NCBI GenBank assembly: GCA_964486935.1
Contig: CAZAPG010000036.1
Coordinates: 1 to 64,000 of the forward strand
Direction: 5' to 3'
DNA from: CAZAPG01 sp964486935
GTDB taxonomy: Bacteria; Chloroflexota; Anaerolineae; 4572-78; J111
Length of the DNA stretch: 64,000 nt
Of this stretch, positions 33,822-43,300 are shown piece after piece (position 1 is the stretch's first letter; each line of letters starts with the position of its first letter). Below the pieces are notes generated by a model. The model saw only the letters and a program-made list of their open reading frames with translations, was not told the origin of the DNA and ran no database searches. Position numbers and translations under genes: made by a program.

Positions 33822-36800
33822 ATGCTTTCAATCCCTCTTTTACAACTTACCCGTCGCAGCTTGATTATATGTTTGATACTGCTGACTACCGGCTTGAGCC
33901 TGCCCTCCGGCAACCAGCCAGCCGGTCAAAACGCCCCCATGCTCGGCTTTCACATTGCGCGGGGCGATGTTGAGCATATGCAGGCCGCCAGGGCTGCCGG
34001 AGCCGGCTTTGTGGTGGTAGTTTTCAATTGGGACACCATCGAGCCGGACCCCAACAATATCTACTGGGAAGTGCCTGATGCCGCCCTGCGCGCCGCCGAG
34101 TATTACGGCCTGCAAGTCATTGCCCGGCTCGACCGCCCGCCGCAGTGGGCCTTTGACGGCGCCAACCCCTCGCCCTGGAATCTGCTGGCTTACGAAGCCT
34201 TTGTGCGCCGCGTGGCCAATCGCTATGGCGACCGGCTGGCCGGCATTATTATTTGGAACGAACCCAACCTGAGCCTGGAGTGGGATGGCAGACCGCCCAT
34301 CCCCGAAGGCTACGTACAAATGCTGCGGCCCGCCTACCGGGTCATCAAACACGAAGCGCCCAACCTGCCGGTGCTGGCCGCCGGCCTGGCTATGACCACC
34401 GAAAATAACGATACCGCCATGAGCGACCTGGAGTTTTTGCAGGGCATCTACAATGCCGGCGGCGGCGAGTTTTTCGACGCGCTGGCCGCCCACCCTTACG
34501 GCTTTGGCCGCCCCCCCACCGAAACCCCGGCCCCCGACCGGCTCAACTTTCGGCGGCTGGAGCTTCAGCGGGAAATTATGGCGGCCAACGGCGACAGCCA
34601 CAAACCCATCTGGATTACCGAAATGGGCTGGCGCACCAGCGCCCCCAACCCCAACGACGCCTGGCAGGTGGTGACGCCCCGGCAGCAAAGCGATTATGTG
34701 CGGCAAGCCCTTGAGTACGCCGCCCAAAATTACCCTTGGCTGGAGCGGCTGGCCCTATGGGAACTCAACGCCCAGGGCGATGATTACGGCTACTATCTGT
34801 GGCACGGCCAAAATGAAATCAGCCCGGCCTACCAAACGCTGGTTGAGGCCTTTGGCAACAGCCAGCCTGCCCCGCCCGCAACCCGCAACCCGCCATCCGC
34901 AACCGACTCTTTAACCATCCTCGCGCCCGATGTTATCATTCGCCTGGGCGATAGAGACACGCTGCACCCGCACTGGGTTCACTTGCATCGCGGCGGGCAA
35001 AACTTTAGCCCCAATTGGCAGGGCGATTTCTTTTTAACCGCCGCTCAGGCCCGCCAAAATTACGACCTGCTGCTGGAAACCATGCAGGTAGACCAGCCCA
35101 CCAACCGCCTGCAAATTAACGGCGTAGAGATAGGTCCGCTGCATCCCCGCACCCGCCCCGACCTCACCAGCACCTGGGTAACTCAGCGTTTCAGCCTGCC
35201 GCCGGAGGCGCTGCGCCCCGGCCATAACGTCATTCAACTTGCGGTGGGGCAGCGCAACCCGGCCCGGCAATACAGCCTGTGGCGCTGGGAAAATTTTCAG
35301 TTCCGTCATATCCGGCTGCTGCCCCAGGCTGACCTGCCCCGGCCCATTATTGATGGCTGGCAGCCTTTGCCCGCCCCCGGCGGCTGGAGCGAGACTAACC
35401 GGCTGCGCCCCGGCCTGCAAAACGATTTTTGGCTGACCGGCAACCGCGCCGGCCAAATCTGGCGGGGCCGGCAGGTCGGCAAAGACACCCCGGCTACGCT
35501 GCAAAACGAGTCGACCAACCGCCCAGATTTGGTATTTACCGACGTGCTGCCCACCGCGCAGGGCTTGCTGGCCGCCACCCAACGCGGCCTGTTTTGGCGG
35601 GCCGAGGGCCGGCAAAGCTGGCAGGCGCTCTCCGGCCCCCCGGCTGATTACAGCTATGTCGTCGCGCAAAACGGCCCTCGCTTTTATGCGGGATTTGAGG
35701 CAGCAGGCTTGTGGACCGCCGTCCACCCAACCGGGCCGTGGCAGCGTGTCGGCCTGAATGAGCTGACCGTTCTGGATGTGGCCTTTAACGATGCGGGACA
35801 AATTTATGCCGCCGCCAACAACGGTGTCTACACGCAAGCTGAAGCGAACGCAGCCTGGCAGCGACTGCCCAGCCTGCCGGGAGACGCGCCGGGCGAGTTG
35901 GGCAACCCGCTCAAACGGTTTGCGACCCGCCTGTTTGTGGGCCAACAAGGTGAACTGGTAATCCGCAACCTGGACCAGTTGTGGCTCTATCGCCCTCACC
36001 CGAACGAAACCGAAAACTGGCAGTGGTTTGGGCCGGAGGCGCTACACAGCGCCAACAAAAATTACAGCGTGCTGAACTGCTGTGGGCCGGGGGCCATTGT
36101 TGGCACCAATTACGCCGGGGTGTGGCAGCTTTTGGCGGATAATGAATGGCAACGCCTGGACGACGGCACGTTTGACACAGCCGACGTAACCGGATTTTTG
36201 CAGGTTGGCAACAATCTTTACGCCGCCGGATTAGTGGCGCTGTTACAATCGCCCGATGGGGGGCAAAGCTGGCGTAAAGTTGAAGGTTTGCCCCCCACCA
36301 TTAGCGACTTGCTGATTGACCCGGCAGCGCCGAGGCGCTGGCTGGCCGGCACCCCGGCGGGGATATACCGCAGCGAGGATGGCGGGCAAAGCTGGCAGCC
36401 GGTCAGCCCGCCGTGGACGGTGTGGGATATGGCCTTTGGCCCGCAGGGACGGCTGTTTGTGGCCCGCACCGGCGGCCTGGCCTGGGCCGGCACCCTGAGC
36501 AGCGACCCGATTGTGTGGCAAGAAACAAACGGTTTGAGCGAGGTGCTCTTTTTTAACGTTGACCCCCACCCCAGCGATGAACGGGCGCTGCTGGCCGGCA
36601 CCTGGGGCAACGATTTAGGCGTTAGCTACGATGGCGGCCAAACAATAGCCTCGATTCACAATGGGCTGGAAACGTTAAGCGTGCTGGCTACGCTGTGGCA
36701 TCCCGCGCCGGGCCAACTGACCATCGGCACCATCGAGGGGCTTTACCGTACCGATACCTTTGGCGAGGAATGGTTCAAACTGCCCGGCCCGTTAAAGCAA

Positions 36801-37145
36801 CAAACCGTTTACAGCCTGCTGCAAACCACCGACGGCGCAATTTGGGCCGGCGCTGCCGATGGGCTGTGGTTAAGCCGGGATTACGGCGCAAGTTGGGAGC
36901 CGGCAACGGGGATGCCGGCGGCAACGGTGCTGCGGCTGGGCCAGATAGCCCGGGGAAATGAGTTGTGGCTGTGGGCCGGCGCGGAAGAATACGGCCTGTG
37001 GTTAAGCCGCGATAACGGCGCAAGCTGGCAATTTGGCGGGCTGGCGGGGTTGAGCATCTACAATTTGCTGGTCGACCCGGCTGAACCAGGCCGCCTGATT
37101 GCGGCCACCAGCGCGGGGATATTTGCGGCAGATAGTCCATTTTAG
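33822..37145 (+). CDS. Secreted GH-A-type glycosidase with C-terminal BNR/Ycf48-like repeats
   Basis: 1107 residues. Signal peptide or N-terminal anchor (1-30). Residues about 35-340 are a TIM-barrel glycosidase of the GH-A clan: acid/base Glu147 in IIWNEPNLS and nucleophile Glu267 in PIWITEMGWRT. Residues 360-500 form a linker and beta domain. From about 520 to the end there are repeated WxG/'D.G.SW' BNR-like blades (SPDGGQSWRKV, SEDGGQSWQPV, SYDGGQT, SRDYGASWEP, SRDNGASWQF), expected to form beta-propellers. Substrate unknown; location probably extracellular. The gene ends overlapping a convergent Nudix gene by 4 bp. A paralogous barrel occurs in the protein at 40394-43480. Confidence 0.85.
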   Translation: MLSIPLLQLTRRSLIICLILLTTGLSLPSGNQPAGQNAPMLGFHIARGDVEHMQAARAAGAGFVVVVFNWDTIEPDPNNIYWEVPDAALRAAEYYGLQVIARLDRPPQWAFDGANPSPWNLLAYEAFVRRVANRYGDRLAGIIIWNEPNLSLEWDGRPPIPEGYVQMLRPAYRVIKHEAPNLPVLAAGLAMTTENNDTAMSDLEFLQGIYNAGGGEFFDALAAHPYGFGRPPTETPAPDRLNFRRLELQREIMAANGDSHKPIWITEMGWRTSAPNPNDAWQVVTPRQQSDYVRQALEYAAQNYPWLERLALWELNAQGDDYGYYLWHGQNEISPAYQTLVEAFGNSQPAPPATRNPPSATDSLTILAPDVIIRLGDRDTLHPHWVHLHRGGQNFSPNWQGDFFLTAAQARQNYDLLLETMQVDQPTNRLQINGVEIGPLHPRTRPDLTSTWVTQRFSLPPEALRPGHNVIQLAVGQRNPARQYSLWRWENFQFRHIRLLPQADLPRPIIDGWQPLPAPGGWSETNRLRPGLQNDFWLTGNRAGQIWRGRQVGKDTPATLQNESTNRPDLVFTDVLPTAQGLLAATQRGLFWRAEGRQSWQALSGPPADYSYVVAQNGPRFYAGFEAAGLWTAVHPTGPWQRVGLNELTVLDVAFNDAGQIYAAANNGVYTQAEANAAWQRLPSLPGDAPGELGNPLKRFATRLFVGQQGELVIRNLDQLWLYRPHPNETENWQWFGPEALHSANKNYSVLNCCGPGAIVGTNYAGVWQLLADNEWQRLDDGTFDTADVTGFLQVGNNLYAAGLVALLQSPDGGQSWRKVEGLPPTISDLLIDPAAPRRWLAGTPAGIYRSEDGGQSWQPVSPPWTVWDMAFGPQGRLFVARTGGLAWAGTLSSDPIVWQETNGLSEVLFFNVDPHPSDERALLAGTWGNDLGVSYDGGQTIASIHNGLETLSVLATLWHPAPGQLTIGTIEGLYRTDTFGEEWFKLPGPLKQQTVYSLLQTTDGAIWAGAADGLWLSRDYGASWEPATGMPAATVLRLGQIARGNELWLWAGAEEYGLWLSRDNGASWQFGGLAGLSIYNLLVDPAEPGRLIAATSAGIFAADSPF

Positions 37146-37657
37146 CCGGCGGCAACTCTTTTCTGCAACATCCGAATGGCATTCATAGACCAGGCAAAGG
37201 CAATTTCACCCGGCAGGGCCTCCAGTGGAAACCAGGCCAACTGTTTAACGTCACTATCGGGCCGGGCTTCTCCGCCGCTGACGGTGGCGGTGTAGCACAC
37301 GTTGAGCGTGGACTCGCCGGTGGTGTCGTAGGTGTCCATAAATATACCCAGCAGCCCGGTCAGTTCAATTTGCAGCCCGGTTTCCTCTGCCAGTTCGCGG
37401 CGAGCGCCGGCTTCGGGCGACTCGCCGGCTTCTAAAAAGCCGCCGGGAATATCCCAATAATCCTTAAACGGCTCCACAGCCCGCTGCACCAGCAGCAATT
37501 CGTTTTGTTCATTCAAGACCAGCGCGCTGGCGCAAGGTTTTGGATTTTGGTAAAAAATAAAGCCGCAGCCTGCGCTTGAGCAGACCAGCCGTTCGTGGCC
37601 GTCAACCCGCCGTTCTTCCAGCGGGTGGCCACATTTGGGGCAAAATGAGTATTTCAT
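37142..37657 (-). CDS. Nudix hydrolase with N-terminal zinc ribbon (NudC-like)
   Basis: 171 residues. The N-terminal ribbon CPKCGHPLE...VCSSAGCGF is followed by a Nudix domain with a complete Nudix box: GGFLEAGESPEAGARRELAEE, with E residues for metal binding. It hydrolyses a nucleoside diphosphate derivative, with identity unknown. The architecture resembles short NudC-like or ADP-ribose pyrophosphatase-like Chloroflexota proteins. Confidence 0.9.
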   Translation of the reverse strand: MKYSFCPKCGHPLEERRVDGHERLVCSSAGCGFIFYQNPKPCASALVLNEQNELLLVQRAVEPFKDYWDIPGGFLEAGESPEAGARRELAEETGLQIELTGLLGIFMDTYDTTGESTLNVCYTATVSGGEARPDSDVKQLAWFPLEALPGEIAFAWSMNAIRMLQKRVAAG

Positions 37658-37704
37658 GAAAAGTCCCTTAAAATAATTTGGTTGGGCTTAACGATAACCG
37701 AAAA

Positions 37705-38583
37705 TCACGAAGGTTGCCGGCCTAAAAAATCACCGGCGGCCAGCACGGCGCCGCCGGCAATCAGCAGGCAGGCCAGGGCAAGCATCCAACTGGCCTCGGC
37801 CAGACCAAAGGCAATCAGCAGGACGGTAGACAACAGCGGCGCGGCGTAAGAAAAAGCGCCCAAAACTTTGATGTTGCCGCGCTTGACGCCATAATCCCAG
37901 GTAAAAAAGGCCGCGCCGATTGGCCCCAAACCCAGGCACAATACGGCCAGCCATTGCCAGCTTTGGGGCCACACGGTTTGCTCAAACAGCAAGTGGCACA
38001 GAAATGCCAGCACAGCCGTAACGCCGCAAAAGCCGCCCACGGCATCGGTTGGCACGGAGCCAAAGCGTCGAGACAGCACCGAATAGGCCGACCAGGTGAG
38101 GGCGCACATGACCGCCGCCAGATAGCCCAAACTGTACTGCGCCTCAAAACTGAGCGTTTGACCTTTTGTAACCAGCAGGCCGGCGCCTACAAAGCCGGTC
38201 AGCCCGCCCGCCAGATGAAACCAGCGTAACTTTTCGCCGGGCAACAGGGCAGAGAGCAACACAATTAGCAGCGGCCACAGGTAGGCAATTAAACTGGCCT
38301 CTACTGCCGGAGCGTTGCCAAGGGCAATGAAGTAAAAAAAGTGATAGCCAAACAAGCCCCACACGCCAATAATCCAAACTGGCCGGGGCAGTTTGAGATG
38401 ATTCCAGACGCTGCCCCCTTTTTGCCACCACAAAGCCAGCCCAATCAAAAAGGCCAGCCCAAACGACATCGCCGTGAGCTGGAAGGGCGGCAATGAGCCG
38501 CTCAATTTGGTAAACAGGGCCAGGGTAGCCCACATCAAAACAGCGGTTGCGCCTACCAATGTTGCTTTTAGTTGACCTGTCAT
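37705..38583 (-). CDS. EamA/DMT-family transporter
   Basis: 292 residues from the ATG preceded by GAGAGG (an upstream ATG at 38598 is less well placed). Ten predicted membrane helices form two EamA repeats (about 1-140 and 150-290); GEKLRWFHLAGGLTGFVGAGLLVTKG and the YddG-like FFYFIALGNAPAVEASLIAYLWPLL are typical. Probably a metabolite or amino-acid exporter; substrate unknown. It is 44 bp before the DsbB-like gene reading the same way. Confidence 0.88.
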   Translation of the reverse strand: MTGQLKATLVGATAVLMWATLALFTKLSGSLPPFQLTAMSFGLAFLIGLALWWQKGGSVWNHLKLPRPVWIIGVWGLFGYHFFYFIALGNAPAVEASLIAYLWPLLIVLLSALLPGEKLRWFHLAGGLTGFVGAGLLVTKGQTLSFEAQYSLGYLAAVMCALTWSAYSVLSRRFGSVPTDAVGGFCGVTAVLAFLCHLLFEQTVWPQSWQWLAVLCLGLGPIGAAFFTWDYGVKRGNIKVLGAFSYAAPLLSTVLLIAFGLAEASWMLALACLLIAGGAVLAAGDFLGRQPS

Positions 38584-38626
38584 TACAGCGCCTCTCAAAG
38601 TAGCCAGATTGACAACGCAGGCGGCC

Positions 38627-39067
38627 TTATTGACTCTCTTCTGCCTGCGTGTAGCTCCATTTGATAGCGGCCATAATCGCTGTAATCAACACAAAAGCGG
38701 TCAGGGCCATCAACGGGATGGTGATAAAGCCCAAATAGTTGACATAGCGCAAATTGCAGGGGATGCCGGCAGAACAGGCCGCCGGGTGGGCAAACACCCC
38801 TTGCTGAACCAGGTAATGATAGGTTGAAAACCCCAGGCCGATAATTGACAGGGGCAGCACATAATTGGGCAGGTATTCATCCTGGCTGATGATACCTACC
38901 AAAATTATCAGGGTTAAGGGATACATCAAAATACGTTGGTACCAGCACAGGGTGCAGGGCACAAAACCGGCCACCTCGCTGTAATACAGGCTGCCCAGCA
39001 TGGCGGTTAACGCCACCACCAGGGCCAGATAAGCGCCATAGCGCTGCAAAAATGGGGTTAGCTTCAT
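38627..39067 (-). CDS. DsbB/BdbC-like disulfide bond formation protein
   Basis: 146 residues with four membrane helices. The two redox cysteine pairs of the DsbB/BdbC family are present: Cys38-x-x-Cys41 (VPCTLCWYQRI) in the first loop and Cys98/Cys104 in the second. The enzyme passes electrons from a DsbA-type thiol oxidase to quinone. No DsbA partner is in the window. Confidence 0.9.
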   Translation of the reverse strand: MKLTPFLQRYGAYLALVVALTAMLGSLYYSEVAGFVPCTLCWYQRILMYPLTLIILVGIISQDEYLPNYVLPLSIIGLGFSTYHYLVQQGVFAHPAACSAGIPCNLRYVNYLGFITIPLMALTAFVLITAIMAAIKWSYTQAEESQ

Positions 39068-39155
39068 TGGGTAACATTACCTCGTTTCAAAAATATAGTT
39101 GAAATATTTTAACCCTAACCGCCAACTCAACAAAATTAAAAGTAATTCTAATACT

Positions 39156-39201
39156 CCTCTAGCATTCCTCTAGCACAACTCTAACAGAGAGAAACTACAA
39201 T
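39156..39201 (+). promoter_or_regulatory. Three 11-bp phased repeats and -10 element upstream of the Hsp20 pair
   Basis: CCTCTAGCATT (39156), CCTCTAGCACA (39167) and ACTCTAACAGA (39178) follow each other with an exact 11-bp period, followed by TACAAT (39196-39201). No consensus -35 is seen. The phased repeats on one DNA face suggest an activator or repressor site for heat-shock control. It is not a CIRCE element. Confidence 0.45.
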
Positions 39202-39275
39202 TGAGGGTGTCAGCAGTAAACTGCTACTAAAAAATAAAATCTTTTACCAGAGACACAATAAAGGAGGTCCTCACA

Positions 39276-39728
39276 ATGTTTAGACGATCTTTTGCACCCT
39301 ATAACTATACCTCGCCCTGGCGAGAGATGGAGCGATTACAGCGAGAAGTCAACCGCCTGTTTTCCGATAGTTTTTCGCTGGCCGGCGGCCGCACCGCGCC
39401 GGGCTACCCGGCTATGAATGTCTGGAGCAACCCGGATGGGCTTGTTCTGACCGCCGAACTGCCGGGCGTCAACCCCGAAGATATTGACATCTCCGTTGTC
39501 AACGAAACGCTGACCATTACCGGCAACCGCCAGCCGCTCGAATTAAAAGAGGGCGAAAGATATCATCGCCGCGAACGGCGCTACGGCAAGTTTAGCCGCG
39601 CTTTTCAACTTCCCTTTAGGGTTGAAGCCAACAAGGTAGAGGCCGTTTTTGAAAAAGGCGTGCTGCATCTCTCGCTGCCCCGCGCCGAAGCGGACAAACC
39701 CAAGAAAATTTCGGTGAAAGCAGCTTAA
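39276..39728 (+). CDS. Small heat-shock protein (Hsp20), first copy
   Basis: 150 residues. ATP-independent chaperone with an alpha-crystallin domain (about 45-140): PGVNPEDIDISVVNETLTITG and the end-of-domain VEAVFEKGVLHLSLPRAE. The N-terminal segment has two aromatic motifs. AAAGGAGG precedes the ATG. It is followed after 36 bp by a second, diverged Hsp20 gene; together they form a heat-shock operon closed by a terminator at 40252. Confidence 0.93.
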   Translation: MFRRSFAPYNYTSPWREMERLQREVNRLFSDSFSLAGGRTAPGYPAMNVWSNPDGLVLTAELPGVNPEDIDISVVNETLTITGNRQPLELKEGERYHRRERRYGKFSRAFQLPFRVEANKVEAVFEKGVLHLSLPRAEADKPKKISVKAA

Positions 39729-39764
39729 CCCCCGTAAACCATTAATTCAAGGAGGTATTATCCA

Positions 39765-40187
39765 ATGGCGACGAAAGAAAAAGATCTGCAAGTGCAGGAA
39801 GCAGAAAAGCAAGAAGCAGTTGTGGCCGAAGGCGTTGAGCGCACCCGGGACCGCAAAGTGTTCATTCCCTCAGCCGATATTTACGAAACCGACGACGCCC
39901 TGGTTTTGGTGGCCGATATGCCCGGCGTTGATGAGAATTCTGTAGAGATTACGCTAGAAAAAAATGTGCTGACCATTAACGGCTACGTTAATTTTGTTCA
40001 GCCCGATAACTTCAGCCTGGCCTACGCCGAGTATGAGGTAGGCGATTACGAACGCAGTTTCACCCTGTCCAACACCATCGACTTCAATAAAATTGAGGCA
40101 AGCCTGAAAAACGGCGTGTTGCATGTCACCCTACCTAAAGCCGGCCCGGCCAAAACCAAAAAGATTTCGGTGAAAGCGGCCAAATAG
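39765..40187 (+). CDS. Small heat-shock protein (Hsp20), second copy
   Basis: 140 residues. Alpha-crystallin domain from about 32 to 130: ADMPGVDENSVEITLEKNVLTING and ASLKNGVLHVTLPKA. The Glu-rich N-terminus (about 1-25) differs from the first copy. AAGGAGG precedes the ATG. The pair is diverged enough to suggest distinct oligomer properties rather than a recent duplication. Confidence 0.93.
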   Translation: MATKEKDLQVQEAEKQEAVVAEGVERTRDRKVFIPSADIYETDDALVLVADMPGVDENSVEITLEKNVLTINGYVNFVQPDNFSLAYAEYEVGDYERSFTLSNTIDFNKIEASLKNGVLHVTLPKAGPAKTKKISVKAAK

Positions 40188-40251
40188 GGGCAAATTGTGG
40201 GCCAGTTTTACCAGGTCTAACCTGGCGGCCATCAAACAAAATAGAGCAAGC

Positions 40252-40290
40252 AAAAGGGGCAAACAGACTTTCTGTGCGGCCCCTTTTTTT
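40252..40290 (+). terminator. Terminator of the hsp20 operon
   Basis: AAAAGGGGC (40252-40260) and GCCCCTTTT (40279-40287) form a stem closed by a run of T to 40290. A second small stem, CCAGGT/ACCTGG, is at 40211-40225. Confidence 0.85.
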
Positions 40291-40343
40291 ATGGGCTGGC
40301 CAACAATGGTATACTAACGTTGTATCTTCTCAAAAAGCAGTGA

Positions 40344-40376
40344 AGACCTCAAAGGTTTTAGAAACCTTTGAGGTCT
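40344..40376. repeat. Perfect 15-bp palindromic repeat
   Basis: AGACCTCAAAGGTTT (40344-40358), a 3-base loop, and AAACCTTTGAGGTCT (40362-40376). It is a perfect hairpin just before the start of the glycosidase/ligase gene, probably a dispersed REP-like element. The rest of the region to 40393 holds no gene. Confidence 0.6.
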
Positions 40377-40393
40377 GGAGTAGCTGCCTGAAA

Positions 40394-43300
40394 ATGACTC
40401 ACCATTCCCATTACCGGCTAATTTTCTTTGGCATCACATTTGCGCTGGCCCTGATCGCGCTCGGCTATTTTGCCGGGCAATCAGGGCAAAGCGACTCGCC
40501 ATCCCCGGCCAACTTTCTGGCCGCCGATAAAGGCTACGGCCTCACTATCGACCTGACCCAATACGATGACGAAACCCTGGCCCACACGCTGGCCGATTTG
40601 CGACAAAATGGCCTGCTCTGGTTGCGGCAACCCTTCCTCTGGAGCCAGATTGAACCCGCCCCCGGCCAATTCAATTGGGACCCATTAGACCGCATTCTGG
40701 CCGCCGTTGAACGCAACAATGTAGCTGCCGCCGGGCAACCCTTCAAATTGATAGCCGTGCTGCACACCAGCCCCCGGTGGGCCAGGCCCCTTCACACCCC
40801 GGCCACCACCCCCCCCACCCAGGCCGGCGATTTTGGCCGCTTTGCCCGCGCCTTTGCCCGCCGTTACGCCCAACAGATTGATTACTACCAAATCTGGCAC
40901 GAGCCAAATCTCAGCGCCAACTGGGGTCAGGCCCATGTTGACGCCCCGGCCTACGCCCATCTGCTCCGCGAAGCCGCTCTCAACATTCGCCAGGCCGATG
41001 CCAGCGCCCTCATTCTCAGCGCCGCCCTGGCCCCCACGCTGGAAAACGGCCCCCTCAACCTTAATGAGCTGGACTATCTTGACCGGTTATACCAGGCCAA
41101 AGCCAATCGCTGGTTTGATATTGTGGCCGGGCAGCCCTACGGCTTTGATTTTGACCCATCCGCGCCGCCCACCCCCAATACGCTCAACTTTCGACGGCTG
41201 GAGCTGATGCGTCACGTCATGCTCAATAATGGCGATGCGGACACGCCCATTTGGGCCACCGCCTTTGGCTGGAACGCCCTGCCCGCCAACTGGAGCGGTC
41301 GCCCTTCGCCCTGGCGCGACGACCAGACCCGCACCGACCCGCCCGAAGCGCAGGCGCAGCGCACCGCTGCCGGGCTGGCCTTTGCCCGGCAAAACTGGCC
41401 CTGGTTGGGGCCGGCCCTCGCCATCCGGTGGGATAGCGCCGGCCTGTCCAAAGATGACCCGGCGGCCGGCTTTGCCTTATCAGAGACCCCCTTGCTGGGC
41501 GCGTTTCGCAGCGCCGCCGCCGGCCCCATCGCTGCCGCAGGTCGCTACCCGGCCAACCACCCCAGCGGGCGCTACAGCCCCGGCTGGCGTACCGCCCTGA
41601 CCCTGGCCGACATCCCCCGCCACGAGCCGCGCACCCTGACCATCACTTTTGCAGGAACCCGGCTGGATTTAATGCTCAATCGCGGTCCCTATCGCGGCTA
41701 TTTGTGGGTTACAGTTGACGACCAGCCGGCCAATGCCTTGCCGCAAAACAGCCAGGGCCGCAGCTATGTTGTTCTCTACGACCCGCTGCGCCAGAGCGCT
41801 TCGGTAACGCTGGCCCAAAATTTAGCGCCCGGCCCGCATCAGGCGGTGATTGAAGCCGAAGGCGGCTGGGGCCAGTGGGCCATCGCGGGCTGGATTGTCT
41901 CAAACAGCCCCAGCAACCAAACGGCTCAGGCCGGGCTGCTGCTGGCCGGCGCTATTGCCGGGTTGAGCGGTTTGGAGTTGGGCCGGCAAGTGTGGCCTCA
42001 ACTTACCGGCGCAACCCGGCGAGTTGTACCGCTTTTATACCGGCGCAAACTTTCAGCCGGTCGCTTCGCTCTGCCCGGCGAAACGGCGCAGGTTGTCGCC
42101 ACCTTTACCCTGGCCATCGCCTTTTATCTGGCCCCGGATGGGTTGGCAATGGGGCTGCTTTTGCCGCTCGCTATAGCCATTCTGTGCCGGCCCGACCTTG
42201 GCCTGGCCTTGATTGCCTTTAGCCTGTCCTTTTTCCAGGCCCCCAAACAACTGCCCATTGGCCCCTTTTTGCTCACCGAAACAACCTTGCTGCTCACCGC
42301 CGCCGGCTTCGGCTTGAAAGGACTCGCCCATCGCCAATTTCTAATTTCTAATCGCCAATCTTTAATCGCCAATGCAAAATCATCAGATTGGGCGGCGCTG
42401 GCCTTGCTTGTGTCAGGTTATATCTCAACTCTGGCTGCGCCCAACTTTGGCGTCAGCATGTTCGAGTGGCGGATGGTGGTGCTGGGGCCGGTGGTTTATT
42501 ATTTTCTGGTCCGGCTGGGCCGCGATTATGGCCCGCCGGCAGCCGGGAACAAACCCACTCCGCCCCGGCGCTGGGCCTGGCGGCTGATTGACGTTTTTGT
42601 AGCCGGGGGCGTATTGCATGCAGCCATTGCGCTGTATGGCTATTTTTGGGGAGACCAATTTGTGGCGGCTGAGGGCGCGCGGCGGGCGCTGAGTCCGGTT
42701 TATGCCTCGCCCAATAACCTGTCGCTCTTTTTGGGGCGGGTCTGGCCCATTCTGCTGGCTGTTATTCTGTCACCCCGGCCAGAAACGCCCCAAACAAATT
42801 TGCGGCGCGGGCTTTACGGCTGCGGGTTGGTAATTGTTGGCGCGGCGCTTTATTTGACCTTTTCCAAAGGGGCGCTGCTGGTGGGGCTACCGGCTGCGCT
42901 AATCGTCATGGCTCTTTTTTATCTTTGGCGTTTTCGGCGCGGCCAGTGGCGGAGAATGGTTGTTATCATGGCCGGCAGTTTGGGAGTCATTATATTGGCC
43001 CTGATTCCACTGGGCCAGACAGAGCGTTTTCGCAGCCTGTTTAGCTTTAGCCAGGGGAGCACCGGCTTTTTCCGGTTGAAATTGTGGCAGGCGTCGCTCA
43101 ATATGTTAAGCGATTACTGGCCGCTGGGCGTGGGGCTGGATAACTTTCTTTACCAGTACCGCACCCGCTATATTTTGCCGGAAGCCTGGCAAGAACCCAA
43201 CCTGAGCCATCCGCACAACATTATTTTGGATTACGGCGTCCGCCTGGGATTTGGCGGCGTGATTATTTTACTCTGGCAGCAGGGCGCGTTTTGGATGGCC

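Noticed and set aside
33840..35999. Long minus-strand open frames opposite the glycosidase gene
   Set aside because: GC-rich third-position shadow frames with low-complexity composition and no domain signature; the plus-strand gene explains the region.
39100..39275. CIRCE element upstream of hsp20
   Set aside because: No TTAGCACTC-N9-GAGTGCTAA arrangement; only direct 11-bp repeats are present.
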